Below are positions 5,687 to 13,600 of a stretch of 16,740 bases of DNA, piece by piece. Within the stretch, counting starts at the first letter, position 1; every line of letters starts with the position of its first letter. A program made the translations under genes and the position numbers. The stretch is taken from positions 1 through 16,740 of the forward strand of contig JACZKN010000189.1 of NCBI GenBank assembly GCA_014859985.1, read 5' to 3'. The DNA is from Candidatus Krumholzibacteriia bacterium (GTDB lineage Bacteria > Krumholzibacteriota > Krumholzibacteriia > LZORAL124-64-63). The notes beneath the pieces are model-generated. The model was not told the origin of the DNA and did no database searches. It saw only the letters and a list, made by a program, of their open reading frames with translations.

Positions 5687-8350
5687 CTACCGCGAGAGGC
5701 CCGACTGCCAGTTCTGCACCAGCACCAGGTGCCGGGCGGGTCCATCGCCGCCCCCGACCGGGCGGGTGGTCAGGATGCGCTGCCCGTCCGGTGCAACGTC
5801 GAAGCTGCGGAAATCACGGGCGTCGAATAGCGGCGTGATCGGCCCCAGCGGCGGATCCTGCGCGGGGTCCACCCGGGCCGAGACCATGGAGCGCTTCGTC
5901 GGGCCGCTGCCGGCGATGAACAACAGTTCGCGGCCGTCCGGAGCCCACCGGGCCCTGACCCCGCCCTGGGTGCCGACCTGCCATTGGCCCTCGCCGGAGG
6001 GAAACCGGGTCAGGAAGACGTCGACCTGCCCCGGGTCGTTGGTCGTGTAGGCGACCAGGCGGCCGTCCGGCGAGATCGTCGCCGCCCGCACGTTCGGCTC
6101 GGGGACCTGCTTCAGCAGGGGCTCCAGGGGACCGAGGCTGCCGTCCGGGAGCACGGGCCCGACCCGCAGGCTGCCGTGCCCCCGCTGATCGATGACGCGG
6201 AGCGCCGACCGGCCGTCGGGCGCCATGGCCACATTGCTGAACTCGGAGCTGAAGGCCGTCGGCACCAATTCCCGCTGCCCGCCGGACCCGTCGGCGTTGA
6301 TCGCCAGGATGCGGGCCTGCATCCCGTCCCGCTCGACGTACGCCAGCCGGGACGACGAAGGCAGCCATTCCGGCGAGAACTCGTCCAGCGGGCCGAAGGT
6401 GAGCCGCGTCTCCACCTCCGTCTCCAGATCGAGGACCCAGACGTCCACGTTGCCGCCGTCGGCCGCGGTGAACGCGACGCGCCGGCCGTCCGGCGACAGG
6501 CTGGGTCGGTACAGTTGGGCATGGGGCCTGCCGACCGCTTCGATCGCCACGCCGGCCCGGTCCACCCAGACGAGTTCGCGAGGCAGGTCGAGTTCCGCCC
6601 CCTCCGAGTAGAGCAGCGAACCGTCCGCCGAGGCGCTGAGGGTCACGGCAGCGGGCCCCACGAGGACCGGCGTGCCGGTCGCGCGATGCCCCTTCAGGTC
6701 GAAGGGAACGGCCCAGATGCCCGGCGTGGCCCCGCCCAGCAGGTAAAGGAGGTGCCCGGACGGCGTGAGGATGGGCGCGTCCTGGCCGCTCCCGAAATCG
6801 CCGGGGACCAGGATCTGCCGCCGACCATCGAAGAACGTGAGTCCCGGCACCTTCTGCCCCGTGCTGTCGCTGTTGCTCTGCCAGTGGGTCACGTACATGA
6901 GCTCGCCGTTCGGCAGCCAGGACGGGCCGTGGAAATCGATCTGGGTGACGGGGTCCAGGTCGACCAGGACCTTGGGCACGCCCCCGCCGGCGGCGACCTC
7001 GTAGAGCCGGTCCCGCCAGACCGAGAAGGCGATCGTCCCGGCGGCGCTCCAGGCCGCACCGATGATGTCCCCCGTGCCCGGGATCTCGCAGATCGCGGTC
7101 GGCTGCCCGCCCTCGGCGGGAACCTGCCAGAGCTTCCGCTTGTCGGCGTACACGACCGTGCGCGAATCGGGCGACCAGTTGACCGGGCTCGCCGCGGCGA
7201 CCTCCGCGACGGCGCGCGGCGTGAGCCGGTCCAGATCGCGGACCCAGATCCTGTTCTCGGAGGCGTACGCGAACCGCGAGCCGTCGGGGGATAGGACCGG
7301 GGCGATGGGCCAGTCGACGACCATGTCGCCCGCGACCAGGTCGAACTTGCGCAGGGGACCGGGCCCGGCGGTGGGACCGAACCGGAGCGCCGCCAGGACG
7401 GCCAGGAACGCCACGGCGAGGGTCACGACCGCCATCACTCGCCAGCGCACGGCCGCCGGTCGCGGTGCGGGCACCGCCGGGGCTTCGGTCTCCGCCGTGG
7501 CCCCGAGGGCGATGCGGGCCTCGCCGATGTCCCGCAGGCGCTCCCGCGGGTCCTTGCAGAAGCAGCGCCGCAGCAGGGCGCGCACGCGGGCCGGGGTCGC
7601 CGCCGGCAGCAGATCCCAGGCGGGCTCGGTCTTCAGGATCCCGGCGATCAGGTCCGATACGGTCTCGCCCGCGAAGGCCCGCCGTCCGGTGAGGCATTCG
7701 TAGAGGACGCAGCCGAAAGCCCAGACGTCCGTCCGCTTGTCCACCGCCTTCCCCCGTGCCTGCTCCGGGCTCATGTAGGCGGCGGTGCCGAGGATCATTC
7801 CGGCCTGCGTCGCGGCATACGTCATCGTCGGCGAGGTCGAGAGGTCCGGGTCCGATTCCGCCCGGCCCGTCGCCGCGGCCTTGGCCAGCCCGAAGTCCAG
7901 CACCTTCACCTGGCCGGCCGGCGTCAGCATCACGTTGACCGGCTTGAGGTCCCGATGGATCACGCCGCTCTCGTGGGCCGCCTCGACGCCTGCGGCGATC
8001 TGGCCGGCCACGTCGATGGCTTCATCGAGCGGCAGCGGGCCGCGCGCCAGCCGTGCGGCGAGCGTCTCGCCCTCGACGAATTCGAGCGCCAGGTAGGGGG
8101 TGCCGTCGGCCGTCTCCAGGCCGTGGATGCCCGCGATGTTCGGGTGGGAGAGCGACGCGAGCAGCCGCGCCTCGCGCTCGAAGCGCACGAGCCGCTCGGG
8201 GTCCCGCGAGAGCTCCGGCGGCAGGGCCTTGATGGCCACGTCGCGCCCCAGCCGCGTGTCACGGGCGCGGTAGACCTCGCCCATGCCGCCGGCGCCGAGC
8301 GAAACACCGATCTCGTAGGGGCCTAGCCTGGTGCCAGGGGTCATTTCCAT
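5687..8350 (-). CDS. membrane Ser/Thr protein kinase with extracytoplasmic PD40/TolB-like beta-propeller
   Basis: This is a Hanks-type kinase of the PknB class. Residues 12-280 form the kinase domain: glycine loop GAGGMGEV (19-26), Lys41 in VAIK, helix-C Glu60, catalytic HRDLKPVNV (132-140, Asp134), DFG (152-154) and SPE (194-196), so all catalytic residues are present. The activation segment (about 155-193) is long and rich in Ser and Thr, as in autophosphorylated kinases. A Pro/Ala linker leads to one membrane helix at about 304-322. Residues about 330-887 repeat the PD40 signature (LSPDGSRFAYAS, WSPDSRTVVYA, LSPDGRRVAFTA, ISPDGRLVAYTT, WAPDGRELLFIA), forming a TolB/WD40-like propeller that should sit outside the cytoplasm as a sensor or scaffold. 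It starts 44 bases after the stop of the flavin-reductase-like gene on the same strand, so they are probably one operon. ATGs at residues 1 and 3 are both possible; neither has a clear ribosome-binding site. Confidence 0.93.
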   Translation of the reverse strand: MEMTPGTRLGPYEIGVSLGAGGMGEVYRARDTRLGRDVAIKALPPELSRDPERLVRFEREARLLASLSHPNIAGIHGLETADGTPYLALEFVEGETLAARLARGPLPLDEAIDVAGQIAAGVEAAHESGVIHRDLKPVNVMLTPAGQVKVLDFGLAKAAATGRAESDPDLSTSPTMTYAATQAGMILGTAAYMSPEQARGKAVDKRTDVWAFGCVLYECLTGRRAFAGETVSDLIAGILKTEPAWDLLPAATPARVRALLRRCFCKDPRERLRDIGEARIALGATAETEAPAVPAPRPAAVRWRVMAVVTLAVAFLAVLAALRFGPTAGPGPLRKFDLVAGDMVVDWPIAPVLSPDGSRFAYASENRIWVRDLDRLTPRAVAEVAAASPVNWSPDSRTVVYADKRKLWQVPAEGGQPTAICEIPGTGDIIGAAWSAAGTIAFSVWRDRLYEVAAGGGVPKVLVDLDPVTQIDFHGPSWLPNGELMYVTHWQSNSDSTGQKVPGLTFFDGRRQILVPGDFGSGQDAPILTPSGHLLYLLGGATPGIWAVPFDLKGHRATGTPVLVGPAAVTLSASADGSLLYSEGAELDLPRELVWVDRAGVAIEAVGRPHAQLYRPSLSPDGRRVAFTAADGGNVDVWVLDLETEVETRLTFGPLDEFSPEWLPSSSRLAYVERDGMQARILAINADGSGGQRELVPTAFSSEFSNVAMAPDGRSALRVIDQRGHGSLRVGPVLPDGSLGPLEPLLKQVPEPNVRAATISPDGRLVAYTTNDPGQVDVFLTRFPSGEGQWQVGTQGGVRARWAPDGRELLFIAGSGPTKRSMVSARVDPAQDPPLGPITPLFDARDFRSFDVAPDGQRILTTRPVGGGDGPARHLVLVQNWQSGLSR

Positions 8351-8394
8351 CGGGCCAATGTACTACGGCCACGGGCAACGGACCAGCAGGGACA

Positions 8395-8970
8395 CTATTT
8401 CCTGACCCACACCGAGAGGATCTCGCCGAAGTAGAGCTTGTGGCTCTTGCCCTCGGGATCGGTGTTGGTGGCGAAGCTCTGCTTGCAGACAATGATCATG
8501 CGCGCTTCGGCATAGGCGATGCCCGGACCGGCCAGCATGGGGGTGAAGCCGCTCTCCTTGACCTTGTCGGTGTCGCGTCCGGACGTGCCCCCGAAGACGT
8601 GCCGGAGCACGTCGCGGTGCTGGGAGGGATCGTAGAAGGAGAGGGTGAAGATCTCCTCCTTCTCCAGGAACTGGAAGGTGTAGCGGGCGGGATTCACCAG
8701 GATGTAGGCCACCGGCACCTTCCACATGCCGTAGCCGCCCCAGCTGGCGGTCATGGTGTTGAAGTTCTCCGGGGTGCCGGCGGTGATGAGCATCCAGTCC
8801 TTGCCGATCAAGCGGATGGGATTCTCCCCGATCTCCTCGGGCTCGATGCTCGTGAAGAGGTCGGTGAGCTCGGGTCCCTGGAAGGGAACCGGGACGTCGG
8901 CCGCCAGACCAGTGGATGCCAGAAGGAGGGCGGCAAGGCCGATGACGAGCGTGGACATGTGGCGTTTCAT
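8395..8970 (-). CDS. flavin reductase-like (FMN-binding split barrel) protein with signal peptide
   Basis: The start chosen is the ATG at 8970, preceded by GAAGGGAAG about ten bases away; a longer frame from 9009 would hide the signal peptide and run into the upstream repeats. Residues 1-23 are a clear signal peptide (MKRH, a hydrophobic run, then STGLA before AD). The mature part resembles the flavin reductase domain: WMLITAG (59-65), NTMTASWGG (71-79, typical FMN-contact segment), a pairing strand VPVAYILVNPARYTFQFLE, FTLSFYD (108-114) and SGRDTDK (130-136). These proteins usually reduce or bind FMN in the cytoplasm, so an exported version is unusual. It might take FMN outside the membrane or have lost flavin reduction. 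The 191-residue length is normal. The gene precedes the kinase by 44 bases and is itself preceded by two 22-base repeats. Confidence 0.85.
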   Translation of the reverse strand: MKRHMSTLVIGLAALLLASTGLAADVPVPFQGPELTDLFTSIEPEEIGENPIRLIGKDWMLITAGTPENFNTMTASWGGYGMWKVPVAYILVNPARYTFQFLEKEEIFTLSFYDPSQHRDVLRHVFGGTSGRDTDKVKESGFTPMLAGPGIAYAEARMIIVCKQSFATNTDPEGKSHKLYFGEILSVWVRK

Positions 8971-9002
8971 GATGTGTCTTCCCTTCGTTCTCCCGACAGT
9001 GG

Positions 9003-9046
9003 CGTCCAAATGCAGGTTCGAGCCCGTCCAATTGCAACCTCAGGCC
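9003..9046 (+). repeat. two 22-base direct repeats (CGTCCAAWTGCA core)
   Basis: Copies begin at 9003 (CGTCCAAATGCAGG) and 9025 (CGTCCAATTGCAAC), exactly 22 bases apart; only about the first 13 bases are conserved. They lie 33-76 bases upstream of the flavin-reductase-like start and 24 bases past the ATPase stop. The same element recurs upstream of the ATPase at 10338-10403, in the same orientation. Confidence 0.85.
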
Positions 9047-9057
9047 CCCCGGGGGGC
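9044..9057. repeat. 14-base GC palindrome after the ATPase gene
   Basis: GCCCCCCGGGGGGC is fully self-complementary, lies 12 bases past the ATPase stop (minus strand) and abuts the second 22-base repeat. It could act as a weak terminator hairpin for the ATPase transcript, but with no loop sequence and no T-run this is uncertain. Confidence 0.4.
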
Positions 9058-9069
9058 AGGCGGGCCGGT

Positions 9070-10314
9070 TCAACCATTCCAGATCATACGCAGGGGGATC
9101 GCGTAGATCCGGTCAGCCAGGGGAACCAGCGTTTCGCCGTCGTACAACAATGCTCCGCAACGGAAACTGCTGCCTACGGCGTCCCGCAGGCGCTCGAGTC
9201 CGCGGCGGTCCGAATCCCTCAGGGTCGCCGCAGCCTTGACCTCGATACCGACGATACGATTCGGGCCACGTTCCAGGACGATATCGACTTCCTGCTGGTC
9301 CTTGTCGCGGTAGTGGGAAAAGCGGACTTGGTGCTCCCATCCGCTGGCCTGGCGACGGAGCTCCTGGACGACAAAGGTTTCCAGCAACTGCCCAAGCAGG
9401 GTGCGGTGATCGCGAAGATCCGCAGCCTCGACACCGAGCAGCGCACACGCAAGGCCCGTGTCGGTGAGGTGGAGCTTCGGGGTCTTGACCAGGCGCTTCA
9501 GGCGATTGGCGTGCCAGGCCGGGAGTTCTCCCACGAGGAAGACATGGCGCAGCAAGGTCAGGTAGTCGCCGATGGTCGTGCGACTGACGCCGAACGGCCC
9601 CGCAATCGCGCTCACGTTGACCAGTCGCGCCGTCTGCCCGGCTGCGAGTTCCAGCAGCCGGGGCAGGATGTCGAGCCGATGGATGCGGGACAGGTCGCGC
9701 ACATCGCGCTGGATGATCGCGTCCATGTAATCGCGAACCCAGGCCCGCCGGCCCCGCTCGGTGTCGCGACGCACGACTTCGGGGAATCCCCCCCGGACGA
9801 TGCGGTCCGCCAGTTCCGGACCCAGGCGTTCGCTTTGGGCGATCTTGAACTCGCCGGCGAAGATCCGGTCCAGGAACCCCGGCTGGTGGCGCCCGATCTC
9901 CGCTTGGCTCAGGGGATGGAGGCGGACGATCTCCATGCGGCCGGCAAGAGAATCGGCGACCCGGGGTACGAAGAGCGCATTCGCCGAACCCGTGAGCAGG
10001 AACCGTCCGGGTCGACGATCGCGGTCGACCGCCTGCTTGATGGCGAGGAAGAGCTCGGGGACCCGCTGGACCTCATCGATGGTGACGGGGCCTTCGAGAT
10101 CAAGCACGAACCCGGCGGGATCCGCCTGGACCGCAGCGAACGTCGGGGCATCGTCCAGCGTGAGATAAAGACGATCGTCGTCCTCGCCAAGGCTCCGGGC
10201 AAGGGTCGTCTTGCCGCACTGCCGCGGCCCGTGCAGCAGCACCACGGGGGAATCGGCGAGAGCCTCGCGCAGGCGGGTCCGGACGAGGCGGGGGTAGAGC
10301 TCGGTTGCGGTCAT
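9070..10314 (-). CDS. solitary AAA-family ATPase with DUF4143 and nuclease-like C-terminal segment
   Basis: The protein belongs to the widespread AAA_14/DUF4143 family of ATPases, whose role is poorly understood. With the ATG at 10314 it has 414 residues, the usual length. Walker A is GPRQCGKTT (29-37), Walker B VTIDEVQ (77-83) and sensor 1 LLTGSAN (106-112), followed by the family phrases RLHPLSQAE (131-139), RGGFPEV (174-180) and YMDAIIQRDV (196-205). A helix-turn-helix-like stretch lies around 232-258 (VSRTTIGDYL). The C-terminal part has a PD-(D/E)xK-like arrangement: E318 (QELRR), then EVD (342-344), then EVK (358-360), so a nuclease or degenerate nuclease fold is possible. A TTG start at 10350 is also open, but it lies inside the 22-base repeats and would add 12 residues before the family start, so I prefer the ATG. 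No ribosome-binding site is evident. No partner gene is adjacent. Confidence 0.92.
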   Translation of the reverse strand: MTATELYPRLVRTRLREALADSPVVLLHGPRQCGKTTLARSLGEDDDRLYLTLDDAPTFAAVQADPAGFVLDLEGPVTIDEVQRVPELFLAIKQAVDRDRRPGRFLLTGSANALFVPRVADSLAGRMEIVRLHPLSQAEIGRHQPGFLDRIFAGEFKIAQSERLGPELADRIVRGGFPEVVRRDTERGRRAWVRDYMDAIIQRDVRDLSRIHRLDILPRLLELAAGQTARLVNVSAIAGPFGVSRTTIGDYLTLLRHVFLVGELPAWHANRLKRLVKTPKLHLTDTGLACALLGVEAADLRDHRTLLGQLLETFVVQELRRQASGWEHQVRFSHYRDKDQQEVDIVLERGPNRIVGIEVKAAATLRDSDRRGLERLRDAVGSSFRCGALLYDGETLVPLADRIYAIPLRMIWNG

Positions 10315-10315
10315 G

Positions 10316-10403
10316 CGGCGGATTGTGAGCCACACTTCGTCCAATTGCAAGATTTTATTCGTCCAAATGCCAGTTTACGGCCGTCCAATTGTGAGAATAT
10401 TAT
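10316..10403 (+). repeat. 22-base phased repeat array immediately upstream of the ATPase start
   Basis: Copies begin at 10338 (CGTCCAATTGCAAG), 10360 (CGTCCAAATGCCAG) and 10382 (CGTCCAATTGTGAG), each exactly 22 bases apart. A degenerate fourth copy in the same register at 10316 (CGGCGGATTGTGAG) shares 11 of 14 bases with the 10382 copy and touches the ATPase ATG. Only the first half of each unit is conserved; the remaining 8-9 bases vary and are AT-rich toward the right. Twenty-two bases is about two helical turns, consistent with cooperative protein binding on one face. The position suggests an operator for the ATPase gene. Confidence 0.85.
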
Positions 10404-10406
10404 TAG

Positions 10407-10431
10407 AGATAGCTATATCTATCTATTTTTT
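10407..10431 (+). terminator. AT-rich hairpin followed by a T-run
   Basis: AGATAG (10407-10412) pairs with CTATCT (10419-10424) around CTATAT, and T6 follows at 10426-10431. It has the form of an intrinsic terminator on the plus strand, but the stem is weak and no plus-strand gene precedes it. On the minus strand it lies in the promoter zone of the ATPase gene, so it may simply be AT-rich promoter DNA. Confidence 0.25.
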
Positions 10432-10569
10432 CGTTAGTTGCCTATCCTGACAAACGCCAAGATATTGCTCTGTAGGTCCCCCCGGGAGGCCTTGATCTCT
10501 TTGTAATCACCTGCAAATGCTGTGGTTATTGAGAGCCTTGGTCGAAATCGAGCGCCGGACGGGGTTCTG
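10432..10569. other. non-coding stretch between the giant gene and the ATPase
   Basis: The whole gap between the giant gene's stop and the ATPase start is 362 bases (10315-10676). It holds the repeat array on the ATPase side and the hairpin cluster on the giant-gene side. In this central part I see no convincing gene or motif, only the CCCCCCGGGAGG stretch at about 10478-10489. Confidence 0.5.
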
Positions 10570-10656
10570 AGGAGGAACAATGGGTCCTCCTTGACTCCCC
10601 CTCCAGGAGGGGCAGAAGCCTCACCGAAGTGTGGATTCTACCCCCCTCAGGAGGGG
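10570..10656 (-). terminator. cluster of three hairpins downstream of the giant repeat gene
   Basis: Three stems lie in tandem past the TAA at 10677-10679: CCCCT/AGGGG (10643-10656, loop CAGG), CCCCT/AGGGG again (10598-10612, loop CCAGG) and AGGAGGA/TCCTCCT (10570-10591, 8-base loop). A small UUCG-type loop occurs between the first two when read on the minus strand. None is followed by a T-run. They may protect or define the 3' end of the long transcript. Confidence 0.45.
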
Positions 10657-10676
10657 AAGTGAGAGGACATATGGCC

Positions 10677-13600
10677 TTATTTAAGAAGAATCATCTTCTT
10701 CGTCTCGCCGAAAGTCCCCGCCTCCAAACGGTAGAAATAAACCCCCGACGCGACCTGCCGGCCCCCGTCGTCCCGGCCGCGCCAGACCACTTCCTGACGC
10801 CCGGCAGCCAGGGTTTCCCGCACCAGCGTGCGCACGCGGCGACCCGCCGTGTCGTAGATCGTCAACTCGACCTTGCCGGCCTGCGGCAGGTCGAAACGCA
10901 GGGTCGTGCTGGGGTTGAACGGATTCGGATAATTCGGATGCAGGGCGAACCGCGTCGGCAGCTCCGCCACGGCGGACACCGAACCCGGCTCCAGGCTCTG
11001 TTCGGCCGCAAAAGCCGACCCCGCAAAGCCCGTGTCCACGGTCTGGACGCTCCAGTAGAGCGTCGCGTCCGGTGCCACGGCGCTGAAATCCAGGGACCAG
11101 GACAGCCGCTGCTGCGCGTTGCCCCCCGCGGGAAGGCGGCGGTATCCGCTCGCGGAATCGGCCATGGCCGCCGAGAGCTCGCTGCCGCCCGGCGTGGTGC
11201 CCACGCGCAGGTTGTAGCTCAGGCCGGCCGCGGGCGTCTCGTTGTCTGAACCCGCGTCCCAGGTGAAGGTGGCGATGCCGCCGCTCAGGCTGGCGCCCAG
11301 GTTGGCCGGAGCCGAGGGAATCGTGTTGGCGCTGCCGGTGGTGTTTTCATAGATGCGCGCGATGTGCACGTTGGATGCCCTGTAGCCCGTGAGCAGGATG
11401 TCCAGATCCCCGTCATTGTCGCAGTCGCCCCAGGCGACGGCAGAGAGGTAGACTCCCACCAGACCCGCGCCGGTATCCGTGAATGTGCCGTCGTCGTTGC
11501 CGTAAATGCGCGAGATAGTCACGCCGGAGGCGGTGCGGCCCGCGAGCAGGATGTCCAGGTCGCCATCGCTGTCATAGTCGCCCCAGGCCACCGAGGAAAA
11601 CTCGACTCCCTCCAGGCCCGCGGCGACGTCCACGAACGTGCCCGCGTCGTTGCGGTAAATGCGCGAGATATTCACGACGGAGGCGGTGCGGCCCGCGAGC
11701 AGGATGTCCAGGTCGCCATCGCTGTCGTAGTCGCCCCAGGCCACCGAGGAAAAAATGACTCCCTCCAGACTCGCGGCGATGTCCGTGAACACGCCCCCAT
11801 CGTTGTTGTAGATGCGTGCGACACGCACGAAGTCTGCGTCGGTGCCAGTGAGCAGGAGGTCAAGATCCCCGTCGTTGTCGTAATCGCCCCAGGCGGCGGC
11901 ACCCTGCCAGACTCCCGCAAGACCGGCGGCAATATCCGTGAACACGCCCCCATCGTTGTTGTAGACCCGCGAGATCGGCACGTTGGATGCGCTGTAGCCC
12001 GTGAGCAGGATGTCCAGATCCCCGTCGTTGTCATAGTCGCCCCACGCGGCGGCACCGCGCCTGACGCCCTCCAAGCCCGCGGCGAGGTCGTAGAACCCGG
12101 ATTCCACGACCAGAAGGGCACCGTCTACGGAGGGAGCGGGGCTCACCGCCTGCACGACGCCGCTCGGCCAATGCACGATCAACGAATCGATCGTCGCGGC
12201 GGCGCCCAGCCCGAACGAAGCCACCATCGCGTCCTGCGAGCAGTAGCCCGAACCACCGGAGATCTCACGGATCTGGCTTGATCCGCCAGCCACCACACGC
12301 ACCCGCGCACCGATGCCCGCCCGGTTGGACCGGGTCCCCTCGAGTTTGACCTGCAGCCAGTGCTGGTTCTCGGCCGCATCGTTGCGGAAGAGCTTGTTGG
12401 CCTGGCCGCTGTTGGCCAGATAGAGGTCGAGATCGCCGTCGTTGTCGTAGTCGCCCCACGCCACGCCGAAGCCGTTACCGGCGTCGCCCAACGGGGGGAC
12501 GAGGGCGGTCGCGTCCAGGAAGGTGCCGCCGTCGTTGCGCAGCAGCTTGTTCGCGCTGCCGACGTTGGCCAGGTAGAGATCGAGGTCGCCGTCGTTGTCG
12601 TAGTCGCCCCACGCCACGCCATGGCAGCTCCCGGAGTCGCCCGGCGGGAGAGCGAGGCCGGTAGCGTCGAAGAAGTCACCGTCACCATCATTGCGAAACA
12701 GCTTGTTCGCCTCGCCGGAGTTCGCCAAAAAGAGGTCGAGGTCACCATCGTTGTCGTAATCGCCCCACGCCACGCCGGTGCCCGAACCGGTGTTCGCCAG
12801 CTGGCCGCTGGTCGCGTCCACGAAAGTGCCATCGCCATCATTGCGGAACAGCTTGTTCGCCTGGCCGTAGTTCGCCAGGTAGAGGTCGAGGTCGCCGTCA
12901 TCGTCGTAGTCGCCCCACGCCACGCCCTGGCCATAGCCGGCGTCGCCGAGCGGCGTGCCGCCGGTCGCGTCCGCGAAGCCGCCACCGCCGTCGTTGCGGA
13001 ACAGCTTGTTCGCGCTGCCGACGTTGGCCAGGTAGAGATCGAGGTCACCGTCGTTGTCGTAATCGCCCCACGCCACACCGTAGCCCCAACCGGTGTCCCC
13101 CAGCGGCGAGACGCCGGTCACATCCACGAAAGCGCCACCGCCATCATTGCGGAAAAGCTTGTTCGCCTGGCCGTCGTTGGAGAGATAGAGATCGAGATCA
13201 CCGTCGTTGTCGTAATCGCCCCACGCCACGCCGCGGCCATAGCCCGTGTCGCCCAGCGGGCCGCTCGTGGCATCAGTGAACGTTCCCCCGCCGTCATTGC
13301 GGAACAGCTTGTTGGCCTGGCCGCTGTTGGCCAGATAGAGGTCGAGGTCACCGTCGTTGTCGTAGTCCCCCCACGCCATGGCCCGACCGCTCCCGGTGTC
13401 GCCCAGCGGCGTTCCGGCGGCAACATCCTGAATATCGGTGTCTTCCACCACCTGGAGCATCTGGTCCACGGCCGGCGCCGGAAGCACCCGCTGCACCCGA
13501 CCGCTTGGCCAGCGCACGATGAGCGAATCCACCGTCGTCGCCGCGCCGAGCCCGAACGAGGCCACCATCGCGTCCTGTGAGCAGAAGCCCGAGCCGGCGG

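Noticed and set aside
10338..10403. 22-base repeats considered as a mini CRISPR array
   Set aside because: The conserved core is about 13 bases and the variable part about 9, far too short for spacers. There are no cas genes, and the second array has the same register.
8440..10437. 665-codon open frame on the plus strand
   Set aside because: It runs across the flavin-reductase-like gene, the repeats and the ATPase, all supported on the minus strand. The product is low-complexity and matches nothing.
10683..10700. Perfect 7-base stem AAGAAGA/TCTTCTT across the end of the giant gene
   Set aside because: It arises from the codons for the conserved C-terminal KKMILL; no evidence of an RNA function beyond coding.
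12360..13580. Long plus-strand frame with regular VEVAVVVVVAPRHA-like repeats
   Set aside because: The repeats are the reverse complement of the WGDYDNDGDLDLY blades; the periodicity comes from the real minus-strand gene.
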